Assembly (NCBI GenBank): GCA_964059975.1
Contig: CAXKXX010000002.1
Coordinates: 138,631 to 202,630 of the forward strand
DNA length: 64,000 nt
Direction: 5' to 3'
From: CAXKXX01 sp964059975
Lineage (GTDB): Bacteria; Pseudomonadota; Gammaproteobacteria; Enterobacterales; Enterobacteriaceae
Position numbers and translations under genes: made by a program. This document shows, piece after piece, positions 49,492-59,721 of the stretch. Position 1 is the stretch's first letter. The number at the start of each line of letters is the position of its first letter. The notes beneath the pieces are model-generated. The model did not search any database and was not told the origin of the DNA. It saw only the letters and a program-made list of their open reading frames with translations.

Positions 49492-50025
49492 TTGATATTA
49501 TCCTTATAAGATTTACTTCACACGACTCAAGAATTCGTTTAACAGGACTACTATCATTGCCTAAAGCTGTCCTTTATCTGACATAATTAAGAGCAGATGT
49601 CACATAGGTGCCTCTGCTCCTTGGAAATAATTTTATTCTAGTCAAATTAAGTTATAAGTTGTTAGATCAGTGCCTTATGTAATCTACTTAGCATATTTAA
49701 ATTTAGCGTAAACTGCGCTCCCCAGTCTGAATTATGGGGCGGATGCATGATTTAGCGGACGTAATCCGAGGTATTTTAGAAGTAATCATAAGTAGGATAA
49801 AAATAGAATAGCTTCTATCATGTAAAAAATATGAGCATTGATACTAAATATTTTGGGCATTTTGCTTAATGACTTCTTATCTTGATAACATATTGAGAAA
49901 ATGCATTTTAGATTTAAGACATTAGATTCAGTAACGTCAGGAATGTGTATTGACTCGCGCTTGCCACTACTATTGATTACTTCCATATCTTGATGAAAAA
50001 ATTTCCGGCGATTTATTTTTATTGG
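49492..50025. other. Spacer where znuACB has been lost
   Basis: About 530 bp between mepM and ruvB. E. coli has about 2.5 kb of zinc-transport genes here, so most was deleted. The open stretch at 49786-49986 (minus) has no motif. Confidence 0.55.
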
Positions 50026-51033
50026 CTATTCCTTTCGTCGCTCAATACCGAGATGCCGGTAGGCATGATGCGTTGCTATGCGCCCGCGTGGTGTGCGCTG
50101 GACAAAGCCCTGCTGAATTAGAAAAGGCTCGATAACGTCTTCAATAGTTTCACGCTCTTCCCCGATGGCAGTAGCCAGGTTGTCTAACCCTACTGGCCCT
50201 CCAGTAAATTTATCAATAATAACTAGAAGTAGCTTGCGATCCATGTAGTCGAATCCTTCGCAGTCAATATTGAGCATATCTAACGCTTGCATTGCCACCT
50301 CAGAATTAATCACACCATTAGCGCGGACCTCAGAGAAATCGCGCACCCGACGTAACAAACGATTGGCGATACGCGGCGTACCGCGTGCCCGCCGCGCTAT
50401 TTGATATGCGCCTTCATTAGAAAGATCTAGTTTCAAGCAGTGGGCGCTACGTGTTACGATGTGCTTTAAGTCCCCTACTTTATAAAATTCTAGACGCTGA
50501 AGGATGCCGAAGCGATCGCGGAGGGGTGAAGTTAGAGCACCAGAGCGAGTGGTAGCGCCCACTAAGGTAAACGGGGGCACATCAAGTTTAATTGAGCGCG
50601 CACCCGGCCCTTCACCGATCATGATATCTATTTGATAGTCTTCCATGGCCGGATATAGCACTTCTTCCACAAGTGGTGGCAATCGATGAATTTCATCTAT
50701 AAATAATAAGTCTTGCGGTTCAAGATTAGTGAGTATCGCTGCTAAGTCTCCCGCCCTCTCTAGGATTGGGCCAGAGGTAGCGCGTAGGTTAACTCCCATT
50801 TCGTTCGCAATTATATTGGCTAGCGTAGTTTTTCCTAAACCTGGAGGACCAAAGATTAGTATGTGATCTAGTGCGTCTCTGCGTTGTCTGGCTGCCTGAA
50901 TAAAAACTTTCATTTGCTCGCACGTACTCGGTTGTCCAAAGTATTCAGATAGCAGTTTTGGACGGATAATCCGATCGCAAAGTTCCTCGCTATTAGTTGG
51001 TGGGAATGATACTAAACGATCAGGTTCAATCAT
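50026..51033 (-). CDS. ruvB: Holliday junction branch migration helicase RuvB
   Basis: AAA+ hexameric motor that drives branch migration with RuvA. It has 335 residues (E. coli 336). Walker A is GPPGLGKTTLA and Walker B is LLFIDEIHRLPPLVEE. GATTRSGALTSPLRDRFG is sensor 1 with the arginine finger region, and RGTPRIANRLLRRVRDF is sensor 2. The C-terminal winged-helix DNA-binding domain includes GGPVGLDNLATAIGEE. It follows ruvA by 18 bp and is probably cotranscribed. Confidence 0.98.
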   Translation of the reverse strand: MIEPDRLVSFPPTNSEELCDRIIRPKLLSEYFGQPSTCEQMKVFIQAARQRRDALDHILIFGPPGLGKTTLANIIANEMGVNLRATSGPILERAGDLAAILTNLEPQDLLFIDEIHRLPPLVEEVLYPAMEDYQIDIMIGEGPGARSIKLDVPPFTLVGATTRSGALTSPLRDRFGILQRLEFYKVGDLKHIVTRSAHCLKLDLSNEGAYQIARRARGTPRIANRLLRRVRDFSEVRANGVINSEVAMQALDMLNIDCEGFDYMDRKLLLVIIDKFTGGPVGLDNLATAIGEERETIEDVIEPFLIQQGFVQRTPRGRIATHHAYRHLGIERRKE

Positions 51034-51051
51034 TCTTTATACCTTTCAGTT

Positions 51052-51666
51052 TTAGAGCGATACGCGGAGTGCATCTCGGATCAGAGTTTCGCAATCTGAC
51101 TCTGATTTAGCAATTTTTCTAATCATGTGATTCGCTTCTTGCGGTTTATAACCTAATGCTATCAGCGCGGAGACGGCATTAGCTTCATTTTCGTTATCAG
51201 AGATTTTCGCTATTTCTTTTGAGAAAAAATTTTCTCTTCTGTTAATAAGTAGATCGCCATTAAATTTTTTAAAACGCCCCTTCATTTCTACCATTAAACG
51301 CTGGGCAGTTTTTTTTCCCACGCCCGGAAGCTTAAGAAGATCAGTAATTTCTTCACTCTCTACTGCATTAACGAGTTGCTGTGCGGAGATTCTGGATAGA
51401 ATCAATAGCGCTAGCTTTGGTCCAACGCCATTTACTTTCAGCAGCTCACGGAATAGCGACCGCTCCTCTTGATTATTAAATCCATACATAAGTTTTGTAT
51501 CTGCGCGAATCACAAGGTGGGTGAAGACGATAGCCTCTTGTCTTAACTCTGGAAGCTGATAAAAGCATGTCATAGGCATGTGTACTTCATAGCTTATGCC
51601 GTATACTTCTAATAAGATTAGCGGCGGCTGTTTTTCTAAAATATTTCCTCTAAGACGACCTATCAT
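51052..51666 (-). CDS. ruvA: Holliday junction DNA-binding protein RuvA
   Basis: Tetramer that binds the four-way junction and loads RuvB. It has 204 residues (E. coli 203). The N-terminal OB domain (MIGRLRGNILEKQPPLILLE) carries the pin region. Two helix-hairpin-helix motifs follow (LLKVNGVGPKLALLILS and LLKLPGVGKKTAQRLMVEM). The C-terminal RuvB-binding domain is at about 155-204 (AVSALIALGYKPQEANHMI). It lies 134 bp after ruvC. Confidence 0.98.
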   Translation of the reverse strand: MIGRLRGNILEKQPPLILLEVYGISYEVHMPMTCFYQLPELRQEAIVFTHLVIRADTKLMYGFNNQEERSLFRELLKVNGVGPKLALLILSRISAQQLVNAVESEEITDLLKLPGVGKKTAQRLMVEMKGRFKKFNGDLLINRRENFFSKEIAKISDNENEANAVSALIALGYKPQEANHMIRKIAKSESDCETLIRDALRVSL

Positions 51667-51800
51667 TTAACTTCCTAAAATTTTTCAATATGATGCGCAA
51701 CTACGTCAGGTTATTAACGTTTTATAGCATAAAAGTGACTATATGAATATCTAGTACAATTAGCAGTTAACTAAATATTATTTCGGGCGATCTCCACTCT

Positions 51801-52312
51801 TTATGCTGGGCCCAATCGTCTTTTATGCATCTTTAGGACACCTTGGCTTAGATGGCAGTGAGCTATTGCTATTGCTAATGCATCCGCTGCATCTGACCCA
51901 GGACTAGAGGAAAGATTAAGTAATGAGCGTATCATATGCTGCACCTGAGATTTTTCCGCTGCTCCGGTTCCTACAACAGCTTGCTTTACTTCTCGTGCTG
52001 CATATTCAAACACATTCAGATTATGGTGTATAGCAGAGAGAATCGCTACACCACGTGCTTGACCGAGCTTAAGTACCGCATTAGGGTTTTTAGCCATAAA
52101 TACTTGTTCTATAGCGAAAAAATTAGGATGGAATTGAGTAATAATTTTGCTGATGCCTGAATAAATAATCTTTAGCCGCATGGGCATATCTTTTGATAGA
52201 GTGCGAATGCAACCGCTAGAAATATAAGCAAGTTGATCGCCTCGATGACTGATGATACCATAGCCAGTACTCAATGAGCCTGGATCTATACCTAGTACGA
52301 TCGACGTCATTA
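51801..52312 (-). CDS. ruvC: Crossover junction endodeoxyribonuclease RuvC
   Basis: Resolves Holliday junctions. It has 170 residues from the ATG at 52312 (MTSIVLGIDPGSLSTGYG), which has AGGTGG at good spacing; a GTG at 52319 is in frame but less likely. E. coli has 173. The four catalytic acids are visible: Asp in GIDPGS, Glu in FAIEQVFMAKN, and two Asp in GSDAADALAIAIAH. RuvC completes the RuvABC set, so homologous recombination intermediates can still be processed. Confidence 0.97.
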
Positions 52313-52375
52313 CACCCACCTTTTTACGTCTAGTTTTAATATAGCATGGTCATAAAAGAAGGCTACATAGCGCAT

Positions 52376-53122
52376 TCATTGAATCGTAATTGAAATTTCG
52401 TTAGAGATCTTAGCGTTATGATAAACTGCCTGCACATCGTCATAATCTTGTAGTATATTGATCAAGCGTAGTAGTTTAAGCGTAGCTTCTTTATCTATAT
52501 TGACCGTAGTCGAAGGTACCATGACAATTTTCGCCATTTGTGCGTTAAAACCGGCAGAGCTCAGAGCATCCTTCAAAAAATCTAGACTCTCCCGTGGGGT
52601 AAATAGGTTAATAGAGCCGTCATGATAACTAACGATATCTTCTATACCCGCTGCCAACGCGGCTTCTATCAAGGTATCTTCATCAACTCCATTTGCGTAA
52701 GTGATTACGCCTTTTTTAGTAAATAAATAAGAAACGGACCCATCAGTGCCCAGCTTGCTTCCGTATTTTCTAAAAGCGTGGCGTAGTGCCCCTACAGTGC
52801 GATTTCGATTATCACTAAGGCATTCAATTATCATAGCAATACCGCCTGGCCCATAGCCTTCATAAATGATGATTTCCATATTAGAATTATCACCATTCCT
52901 TATACCTCGGGCAATCGCACGGCTTACCGTGCAACTCGCCATGTTATTAGATAAAGCTTTATCGATTGCCGCACGTAATCGGGGATTAGAGTCAGGATCG
53001 CTGCCTCCTAACCTAGTTCCTGTGACTAGATCACGAATAATTTTGGTGAAAATTTTACCACGCTTAACATCTTGTATGGATTTACGGTGTTTTGTATTAG
53101 CCCACTTACTGTGTCCTGACAT
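52376..53122 (-). CDS. yebC: YebC/TACO1 family protein
   Basis: Conserved protein of 248 residues (E. coli 246). It begins MSGHSKWANTKHRKSIQDVK; YEGYGPGGIAMIIECLSDNR and GSVSYLFTKKGVITY are family signatures. Homologues have been described as DNA-binding transcription regulators, and more recently as ribosome-associated translation factors; which applies here cannot be decided from sequence. It is 63 bp upstream of ruvC in the same direction, the E. coli arrangement. Confidence 0.96.
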   Translation of the reverse strand: MSGHSKWANTKHRKSIQDVKRGKIFTKIIRDLVTGTRLGGSDPDSNPRLRAAIDKALSNNMASCTVSRAIARGIRNGDNSNMEIIIYEGYGPGGIAMIIECLSDNRNRTVGALRHAFRKYGSKLGTDGSVSYLFTKKGVITYANGVDEDTLIEAALAAGIEDIVSYHDGSINLFTPRESLDFLKDALSSAGFNAQMAKIVMVPSTTVNIDKEATLKLLRLINILQDYDDVQAVYHNAKISNEISITIQ

Positions 53123-53599
53123 AAAAGTCTCCGAAAATTATTGAACTAAATTAATTACAATTTTTCACCGTCTACTAAATGCCCTATGATTTTTAAGAAT
53201 CATCGCCTTCGATGTTCAGCTAGAAATAGCAGTCGAACTTCTCGGCAAGCACTTAGTGAGATTTTTGAAAAAAATACTGTTTTATTAGGCTTAGTGCATA
53301 GAGAGGGATAGGCCGATATCCAAAAAATGACAGATAGAGTATGAAGTTAACTCGAGGATAACATCTGGGAGCAGGAAAGTGGCGTACTGTGATATTCAAT
53401 ATCAAATTTTCTGTCACTTTTTACTTTTCTGACTTTGAAGGCAGGTTTTATTCTCTTGCGGATGAGGACAATAGAATTGTGTCATTTACTTTTATGTCGT
53501 AGCTTTCATTGTATAATATTAATCATTATGTTTCGAATTAAGTAGAGCTAGTCTCTAGACACGTTGTGCTTTTTCATTTATTACTTATTCACTCGTCTT
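53123..53599. other. Spacer in the nudB position
   Basis: About 480 bp between aspS and yebC, close to the full length of nudB, which lies here in E. coli. A probable fossil is listed separately. Confidence 0.55.
53285..53420 (-). pseudogene. nudB: Probable fossil of nudB (middle part)
   Basis: The minus strand gives ILNITVRHFPAPRCYPRVNF and ILYLSFFGYRPIPLYAL. This resembles NudB FSHLRHRYAPGVTRNTESWF and CLALPHERQIVFTEH in order, at the expected place. The Nudix box region is not recognisable and no full frame exists. Similarity is partial. Confidence 0.45.
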
Positions 53600-55369
53600 T
53601 TAGTGCATTTTTTTATGAAGAAGGTTGATCGCTAGCTCTTTTAATGCTAGCGGATTGGCGAAAGTTGGTGTATCAGCCATTAAACAAGTCGCAGCGGTAG
53701 TTTTTGGAAAGGCTATCACGTCACGAATGTTGACGGAACCAGTCAATAACATCACTAAGCGATCTAGACCAAGAGCGATCCCGGCGTGTGGGGGTGCTCC
53801 GTACTTCATGGCATCGAGAAGAAATCCAAATTTTTCTCGCTGTTCGTCTTCATTGATTCCTAAAATATTAAATACGGCTTGCTGCATTTTACTGTGGTAA
53901 ATTCGCACTGAACCTCCACCCACTTCATAACCATTGATTACTATATCGTAAGCATTAGCTGTGGCGTTAGCTGGCTCATTAGCCAGTGTCTCTGGAGACC
54001 TACTATGCGGTTCGGTAAAAGGATGATGCATTGCTACTAGTTCACCATTTTTATCCTCTTTAAACATTGGAAAATCAACAACCCATAGCGGTTTCCAACT
54101 ATCTAATTTAGTAAGGCCTAGATCGAGTCCTAGCTCTAATCGTAGTGCTCCTAAAGCTTCGGTGACGATTTTTCGCTTATCGGCTATGAAGAATATAATA
54201 TCGCCGTTTTGGGCGTTAATGCGGTCCAATATCGCTTCCAAAGTACTTTTATCAAAGCACTTAGCAATTGGACCTTGAACGCCATCTAGACCAGCCGCAC
54301 GGTCATTTATTTTCATCCAAACTAAGTTTTTAGCGCCATAAGTATTGATGAAACTAGAATATTTATCGATTAGTTTACGTGTTAGCCTTGCGCCACCTGA
54401 AGCACATATCGCAGCTATACGTCCTTGTGAGTCTTTATCTGATCGGATAAAGACTTTGAGGCCTAGGTGTTGTACCAAGTCAGCAATGTCTACCAGTTCT
54501 ATCGGATTACGTAAATCGGGTTTATCAGAACCATATCGACGCATAGATTCTTCAAAAGTGAGAACCGGGAAGGATTCTAGATCTATTCCTTTTATTTCTA
54601 GCCATAGATTATGTACTAGTTTTTCGATCAGTTGGCGAACTTGTACGGCAGTTATGAAGGAAGCTTCGACGTCAATTTGAGTGAATTCCGGTTGTCGATC
54701 GGCCCGTAAGTCTTCGTCGCGAAAGCATTTTACTATCTGATAGTAGCGATCAAAACCGGAAATCATCAATAGCTGTTTAAATAACTGAGGTGACTGAGGT
54801 AACGCATAAAACTTGGATTTATGTACGCGACTTGGCACGAGATAATCTCTGGCGCCTTCCGGAGAAGCTTTATTTAGCACTGGAGTTTCAATGTCGAGAA
54901 AATCGTGACTGTCCATAAAACGTCGCACTAATCCAGTGATTTTAGCACGGACTTTTAGACGCCTAGCCATGTCTGTACGCCGTAAGTCTAGATAACGATA
55001 TTTTAGACGCGCCTCTTCACTATTAGTCTGGTTAAAGTCAAGTGGTAATGGTTCGGAGGGATTGATAATCTCTAGTATGTGCGCAAAAACCTCTACTCTA
55101 CCTGTAGAGATTCCTAGATTGATTTGGACTTCCGGACGTGTGCGTACGGTTCCGAAAACCTGAATACAGAATTCGTTTCGTAGATTGTATGCCTTTCCGA
55201 ATGCAGTTTGCTGATCTGGATCGAATACTACTTGAACAACACCTGTACAGTCGCGCATATCAACAAAAATCAGACCACCATGATCGCGGTGACGGTTGAC
55301 CCAGCCACATAGAGTGACCTGATGGCCCACGTGGGAGAGATCCACATTCCCACAATATTCAGTACGCAT
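53600..55369 (-). CDS. aspS: Aspartyl-tRNA synthetase
   Basis: Class II synthetase that charges tRNA-Asp. It has 589 residues (E. coli 590). The N-terminal OB anticodon-binding domain (VTLCGWVNRHRDHGGLIFVD) is followed by the catalytic core. Motif 2 reads CFRDEDLRADRQPEFTQID and motif 3 reads GIALGLDRLVMLL. The bacterial insertion domain (about 285-420) and the VDFPMFKEDKNGELVAMHHP segment are present. The start is the ATG at 55369 with GGATAG upstream. Separated from yebC by the nudB remains. Confidence 0.98.
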   Translation of the reverse strand: MRTEYCGNVDLSHVGHQVTLCGWVNRHRDHGGLIFVDMRDCTGVVQVVFDPDQQTAFGKAYNLRNEFCIQVFGTVRTRPEVQINLGISTGRVEVFAHILEIINPSEPLPLDFNQTNSEEARLKYRYLDLRRTDMARRLKVRAKITGLVRRFMDSHDFLDIETPVLNKASPEGARDYLVPSRVHKSKFYALPQSPQLFKQLLMISGFDRYYQIVKCFRDEDLRADRQPEFTQIDVEASFITAVQVRQLIEKLVHNLWLEIKGIDLESFPVLTFEESMRRYGSDKPDLRNPIELVDIADLVQHLGLKVFIRSDKDSQGRIAAICASGGARLTRKLIDKYSSFINTYGAKNLVWMKINDRAAGLDGVQGPIAKCFDKSTLEAILDRINAQNGDIIFFIADKRKIVTEALGALRLELGLDLGLTKLDSWKPLWVVDFPMFKEDKNGELVAMHHPFTEPHSRSPETLANEPANATANAYDIVINGYEVGGGSVRIYHSKMQQAVFNILGINEDEQREKFGFLLDAMKYGAPPHAGIALGLDRLVMLLTGSVNIRDVIAFPKTTAATCLMADTPTFANPLALKELAINLLHKKMH

Positions 55370-56756
55370 ACACCTATCCTTTTAAATAGATAAAGAACTT
55401 ACGAGCTAGAGCCTTTTAGTTGTGCATCTGTTAACGATGTAATTTATTTTGTAAAATCTAAGTCCGCTATGTCTCGGTCTTTTCTGTTTAGCAAGCACAT
55501 AGCAATATTTTGCTATGTGCTTGCTAAACAGAAAAGACCTTGGACTGCTCTCTTTGCATATAAATTGTGCAATAAAGAGAGCTGAAAAAGAAAGTATTAT
55601 AAATAAAATTTATTTTAGAAAAAATACGAGTAATGTATTTTCAATACTAAATTTCATTCTTTTGTGCGAATACCATTCGCCGAAAACATATTGTATAAAT
55701 CGATCTAGTGCGATAGTAGAGAAATTTTTAAACTAATAGCCTGAAAGTATCAATGCGCAAAAAGAGGGTTTTCGAAATTTTTGAGTACTCTTATTATGTA
55801 TTTAGCAGGCGCATTATAAAGCGATACGTAAAGATGAAGTGACACAGAAGTAATTCACTATCGTGACTATTAAATCTCATGACAAACACAAAATTTATTC
55901 TTATAATTTTAAATGTGGTGCTCGAGTGAGTCCTTTCCTCTATGTACTCAGCTTTTTACACGCTATGTCTGATAAGGCAGAGCTAATTTAATATGCTAAC
56001 TTATATCGTTTTAAAATGACGGAAACGCAATATCCAGAGGGGAACGAAACCATGCGCTTTATCACATTGCAGCAGAAGTTATGCGTGTTTTATAGAACTT
56101 AAGAGTGCTCCTCTCATATCTTTATTAAGAATAAAATATAGATCTAGTAAAATATAAGCCACCATGACTTATGCTTTTATTTTAAGTCTAGCGTGGGCGT
56201 CAATTAAGTGGATCAGTCTGAATGCCTTCTGAGCCCATATTTAATTTTTTCATTGAATGACATCTTATTAGCATCGCATTCATCAATTATCATTACAATT
56301 TTTTTATGATTATTACTTTTCATGAAGCACGAAGACCGTCAACAGTTTTCACTGAGGATATAAAATATCTTATTTTCGACTAGGAACCCTGGGGAACAGA
56401 AGAAATTCGTATACGTCAAATCAAGAGCAATCAGTTGATTTTACAGATCCTACGTAAATTACGCACTATTTAGTGATCTGTCTTTTAGAATATACAACAA
56501 AAAATAACAGTAGAATCTGCGTCTTTAAGTAGAGCACTGCTCTTAGAGATATCTAGTAATTTAGAATTAAAATATTCATTGTTTGTCTATAGCGTCGAAT
56601 TTCCGTACTAATCACCACCATGCGGCATTAATTTTTAATTACTTACGTGACTATTATTAGCTTCCTTACATGGCTAATATTAGCTCCCTTAAAGTACGAG
56701 TTCTACCTTATTATTTGGCAGAATGTATATTGCAAGTCTTGAAGGAATCTTAAGTC
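55370..56756. other. Spacer between divergent aspS and cmoA
   Basis: About 1.4 kb. E. coli has yecD, yecE and yecN here. The plus strand around 56420-56470 reads SNQLILQILRKLRT in one frame but I could not assign it. Open stretches such as 55515-55736 look like chance. A striking inverted repeat is listed separately. Confidence 0.55.
55476..55539. repeat. 30-bp perfect inverted repeat, 4-base loop
   Basis: 55476-55505 is the exact reverse complement of 55510-55539, with TATT as the loop. Arms begin GGTCTTTTCTGTTTAGCAAG. It is 107 bp upstream of the aspS start. Unlike a terminator there is no T-run after the stem. The arms are of mixed base composition, so pairing is not a low-complexity effect. 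Confidence 0.9.
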
Positions 56757-57497
56757 ATGTTAAACCGTGATACCCTTTTGTCCGACCGTATCTCAAAACT
56801 AGGAGATTGGAGTTTTGACGAAGAAGTTGCCAGGGTATTCCCAGACATGATCCAGCGCTCAATTCCTGGCTACTCTAATATTATTTCTATGATTGGCATG
56901 TTTGCCAAACGCTTTGTTCAGCCTGATAGTCAGGTGTACGATCTGGGCTGTTCCCTAGGTGAAGCAGCGCTTTCAATGCAACGGAGTATAAAAGTAGCGG
57001 GTTGTAACATTACTGCCATAGATAACTCTAAGGCCATGGTAGAGCATTGTCGTCGCCGAATTCGCGACGACAATGCTCCTACCAAGATTAAAGTACTTGA
57101 AGCAGACATTCTCAATACCCCTATCGAAAATGCTTCAATGGTAGTACTTAACTTTACCCTTCAATTCCTTGCGCCAACCGATCGCTTAAGGATGCTAGTA
57201 CAGATTTATAGTGGACTAAGGCCAAACGGTGTACTAGTTCTGTCAGAAAAACTGAGCTTTGAAGATGCTAATATCGGCGAATTACTGTGTAGCATGCATC
57301 ACGATTTTAAACGTGCTAATGGTTATAGCGAACTGGAAATTAGTCAGAAGTGCAGCATGCTTCGTCACGTTATGCTGACCGACTCTATCGCAATGCATAA
57401 GGAACGCCTCACACTAGCTGGATTCAATCAGATTGAAATGTGGCTCCAGTACTTTAACTTTGCTTCATTGATCGCAGTGAAAACAGGTCAGGACTAG
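56757..57497 (+). CDS. cmoA: Carboxy-S-adenosyl-L-methionine synthase
   Basis: Converts SAM and prephenate to carboxy-SAM, the donor used by CmoB for the wobble uridine modification cmo5U34 of tRNA. It has 246 residues (E. coli 247). The SAM pocket is QVYDLGCSLGEAALSM; MVVLNFTLQFL and LSEKLSFEDANIGELL are diagnostic. It starts at the ATG at 56757, with AAGGAAT upstream. Its substrate prephenate comes from chorismate, so it links to aroC. A perfect 15-bp hairpin lies inside the gene. cmoB follows after four bases. Confidence 0.97.
   Translation: MLNRDTLLSDRISKLGDWSFDEEVARVFPDMIQRSIPGYSNIISMIGMFAKRFVQPDSQVYDLGCSLGEAALSMQRSIKVAGCNITAIDNSKAMVEHCRRRIRDDNAPTKIKVLEADILNTPIENASMVVLNFTLQFLAPTDRLRMLVQIYSGLRPNGVLVLSEKLSFEDANIGELLCSMHHDFKRANGYSELEISQKCSMLRHVMLTDSIAMHKERLTLAGFNQIEMWLQYFNFASLIAVKTGQD
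57042..57078. repeat. 15-bp perfect inverted repeat within cmoA
   Basis: GAGCATTGTCGTCGC at 57042-57056 is the exact reverse complement of 57064-57078, with a 7-base loop. It encodes EHCRRR and RDDNAP on the two arms. Confidence 0.85.
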
Positions 57498-57501
57498 AAC
57501 C

Positions 57502-58473
57502 ATGATTGAATTTAATAATTTTTATCAGCATATAGCAAAGAGTAATCTTGCTGGCTGGCTAGAACATCTACCCGGGCAACTAAGCGCCTGGAAAAATCAA
57601 TCAGTTTATGGAAAACATAAGCAATGGTTTAATACAGTTAGGAACTTACCAAAACTAACTCCAACTCACGTTGACTTACTATACGGTGTATGCGTCGAGA
57701 TGACACCGAAGCTATCACGGGGACAGCTGATAGGTATCGAAAAAATGCTGCGTACCTTAATGCCCTGGCGCAAAGGTCCATTCTCTCTTTATGGCATTGA
57801 CATCGATTCTGAATGGCGCTCTGACTGGAAGTGGAATCGCTTACTTCCACACCTTTCTCCTCTAACCGGGCGCACTATTCTTGATGTAGGCTGCGGTAGT
57901 GGCTACTATTTATGGCGCATGATTGGAGAGGGGGCCGAATTAGCCATTGGAATCGACCCGATTCGGTTGTTTTTTTTTCAGTTTGAGTCCATACGAAAGC
58001 TGCTGGGCAACGATCAACGAGCTCATGTTTTGCCACTCGGTATCGAACAACTACCGGAGCTCGCTGCTTTTGACACAGTATTTTCTATGGGTGTATTGTA
58101 TCACCGACGCTCACCTCTAGATCATCTCTATCAACTAAAAAGCCAGTTGGTTTCCGGGGGTGAATTAGTTCTTGAAACCTTAATAATAGAAGGCGATAGT
58201 CTTCAAGTGCTAGTGCCAAGTAGTAGTTATGCAAAAATGAAAAATGTTTACTTTATTCCTACTGCACCTCAATTAAAGATCTGGCTTGAAAAATGCCGCT
58301 TCCTTGATGTAAGGATCGCCGATTCGTCTGTGACTGACACAGACGAACAGCGCCGTACTAGTTGGATGCAGGGGGAGTCTCTGAAAGAATTTCTTGACCC
58401 TCACGATCACCATAAAACCATTGAAGGCTACCCAGCGCCCATTCGGGCTATATTAATAGCAAGAAAACCCTGA
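57502..58473 (+). CDS. cmoB: tRNA U34 carboxymethyltransferase
   Basis: Transfers the carboxymethyl group of carboxy-SAM to 5-hydroxyuridine at tRNA position 34, widening wobble decoding. It has 323 residues, as in E. coli. KHKQWFNTVRNLPKL and LYGIDIDSEWRSDWKWNRLL precede the SAM motif ILDVGCGSGYYLWRM. VFSMGVLYHRRSPLDHLYQL and GGELVLETLIIEGD follow. It is four bases after cmoA, in one operon. Retaining the pair suggests the symbiont reads family codons with few tRNAs. A 10-bp inverted repeat (58323-58347) lies in its 3' part. Confidence 0.97.
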   Translation: MIEFNNFYQHIAKSNLAGWLEHLPGQLSAWKNQSVYGKHKQWFNTVRNLPKLTPTHVDLLYGVCVEMTPKLSRGQLIGIEKMLRTLMPWRKGPFSLYGIDIDSEWRSDWKWNRLLPHLSPLTGRTILDVGCGSGYYLWRMIGEGAELAIGIDPIRLFFFQFESIRKLLGNDQRAHVLPLGIEQLPELAAFDTVFSMGVLYHRRSPLDHLYQLKSQLVSGGELVLETLIIEGDSLQVLVPSSSYAKMKNVYFIPTAPQLKIWLEKCRFLDVRIADSSVTDTDEQRRTSWMQGESLKEFLDPHDHHKTIEGYPAPIRAILIARKP

Positions 58474-59721
58474 AAATTGATTTATGCGGCAAGCCGCTGC
58501 TACTTACTTCGACATATTTGTCGTACACTTTATAAAAGTATAACACCAGCGCTATTTTCTAGAAAGCACTAAACGGCTTAAGGAGCTATATGACTCCTAT
58601 AGTAACATATTGATTTTTTACTCAGGTATAGCCTCATACGGAACACCTAATCAGGCTCATATACTTTTCTTTATCTAGTATGCCGAGTACAATGAAAAAA
58701 GATCGACAGGAGGAGGTGCGCTCACGCAATATTCCGTGCGATGTACTTCGAAATCTAGCACATTAAATGGCGTATAACGCAGGCTTTAAGGAGTCAGGGT
58801 CTCTTATAAAAACCAGGAAGAATTTAATCTGTCCCACCCAGTTCTGCTTGTTTAATATGGTGATGACAAATTATGGTGGTGAAGAATGATGTTAAGTAAG
58901 ATCTTTTCTAAATTGTTAGCCCAAATAAAATCTATATTTTTAGAGTATATCACGACAACTTTAGTGCATATCAGGATACCTATAACATTCAAATTGAATA
59001 AATGACTCCACAGATGCACGGGTATCCTTAGACGGGATACAGCTCGAACGAGATTAATTCTAGTGCTTTTCTTTAACACAAAGCTCCTCTATTCAATAAA
59101 AAATTTTCTCGCTATACGATCTTATTATAGATACTTAAAATAATTCTAGAAAAATCAGGCCAAACAGGAAATCGCCTCCAAAATCCAAGAAATGATTTTT
59201 GCTTCGCTCTCGAAATACATTATTACTTTTCCGAACACTCAAAAGATAAAAAATGAAGCGCTTCTCCTAAATATTTATTTAATAGCATTTTCTTTAGATA
59301 CAGAAATTTTAAATAATTTATTAATCATGGGGCTACAGCAGGAGGACTTCGTAGACTAATCAATTAAAGCAGTCAGTTATTACTTTTACCGGAAATATTG
59401 AGCGGTGAAATCTTAGTGATAACGTAATGTAGACTAGTATTAAGTGTTAATAAGCCAGGGTGCGCAGTGCCCTCCCGGAACTAATGTTCTCTTTCTATAT
59501 AAAATGTAAAAAATTGAGTTTTATATCACCAGTATTAGAGATAAGCTTGTAAGCAAATTGTAAAAATGTCAAAAATAATAGAATTCATATTTATGCGACG
59601 CACCTTAAACTGCTAACTTGACATGTTAGATCAGATTAATAGTACGCCTAAAACATGTTAATTCTTTAAGTTTCAAATCGCACTAACGTCAACTACTCGA
59701 GTTTATAATTAAAATAAATTA
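58474..59721. other. Spacer without a gene
   Basis: About 1.25 kb between cmoB and argS. E. coli has torYZ, cutC and yecM here; none could be read. The open stretch at 58852-59079 (minus) has no motif. Confidence 0.55.
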
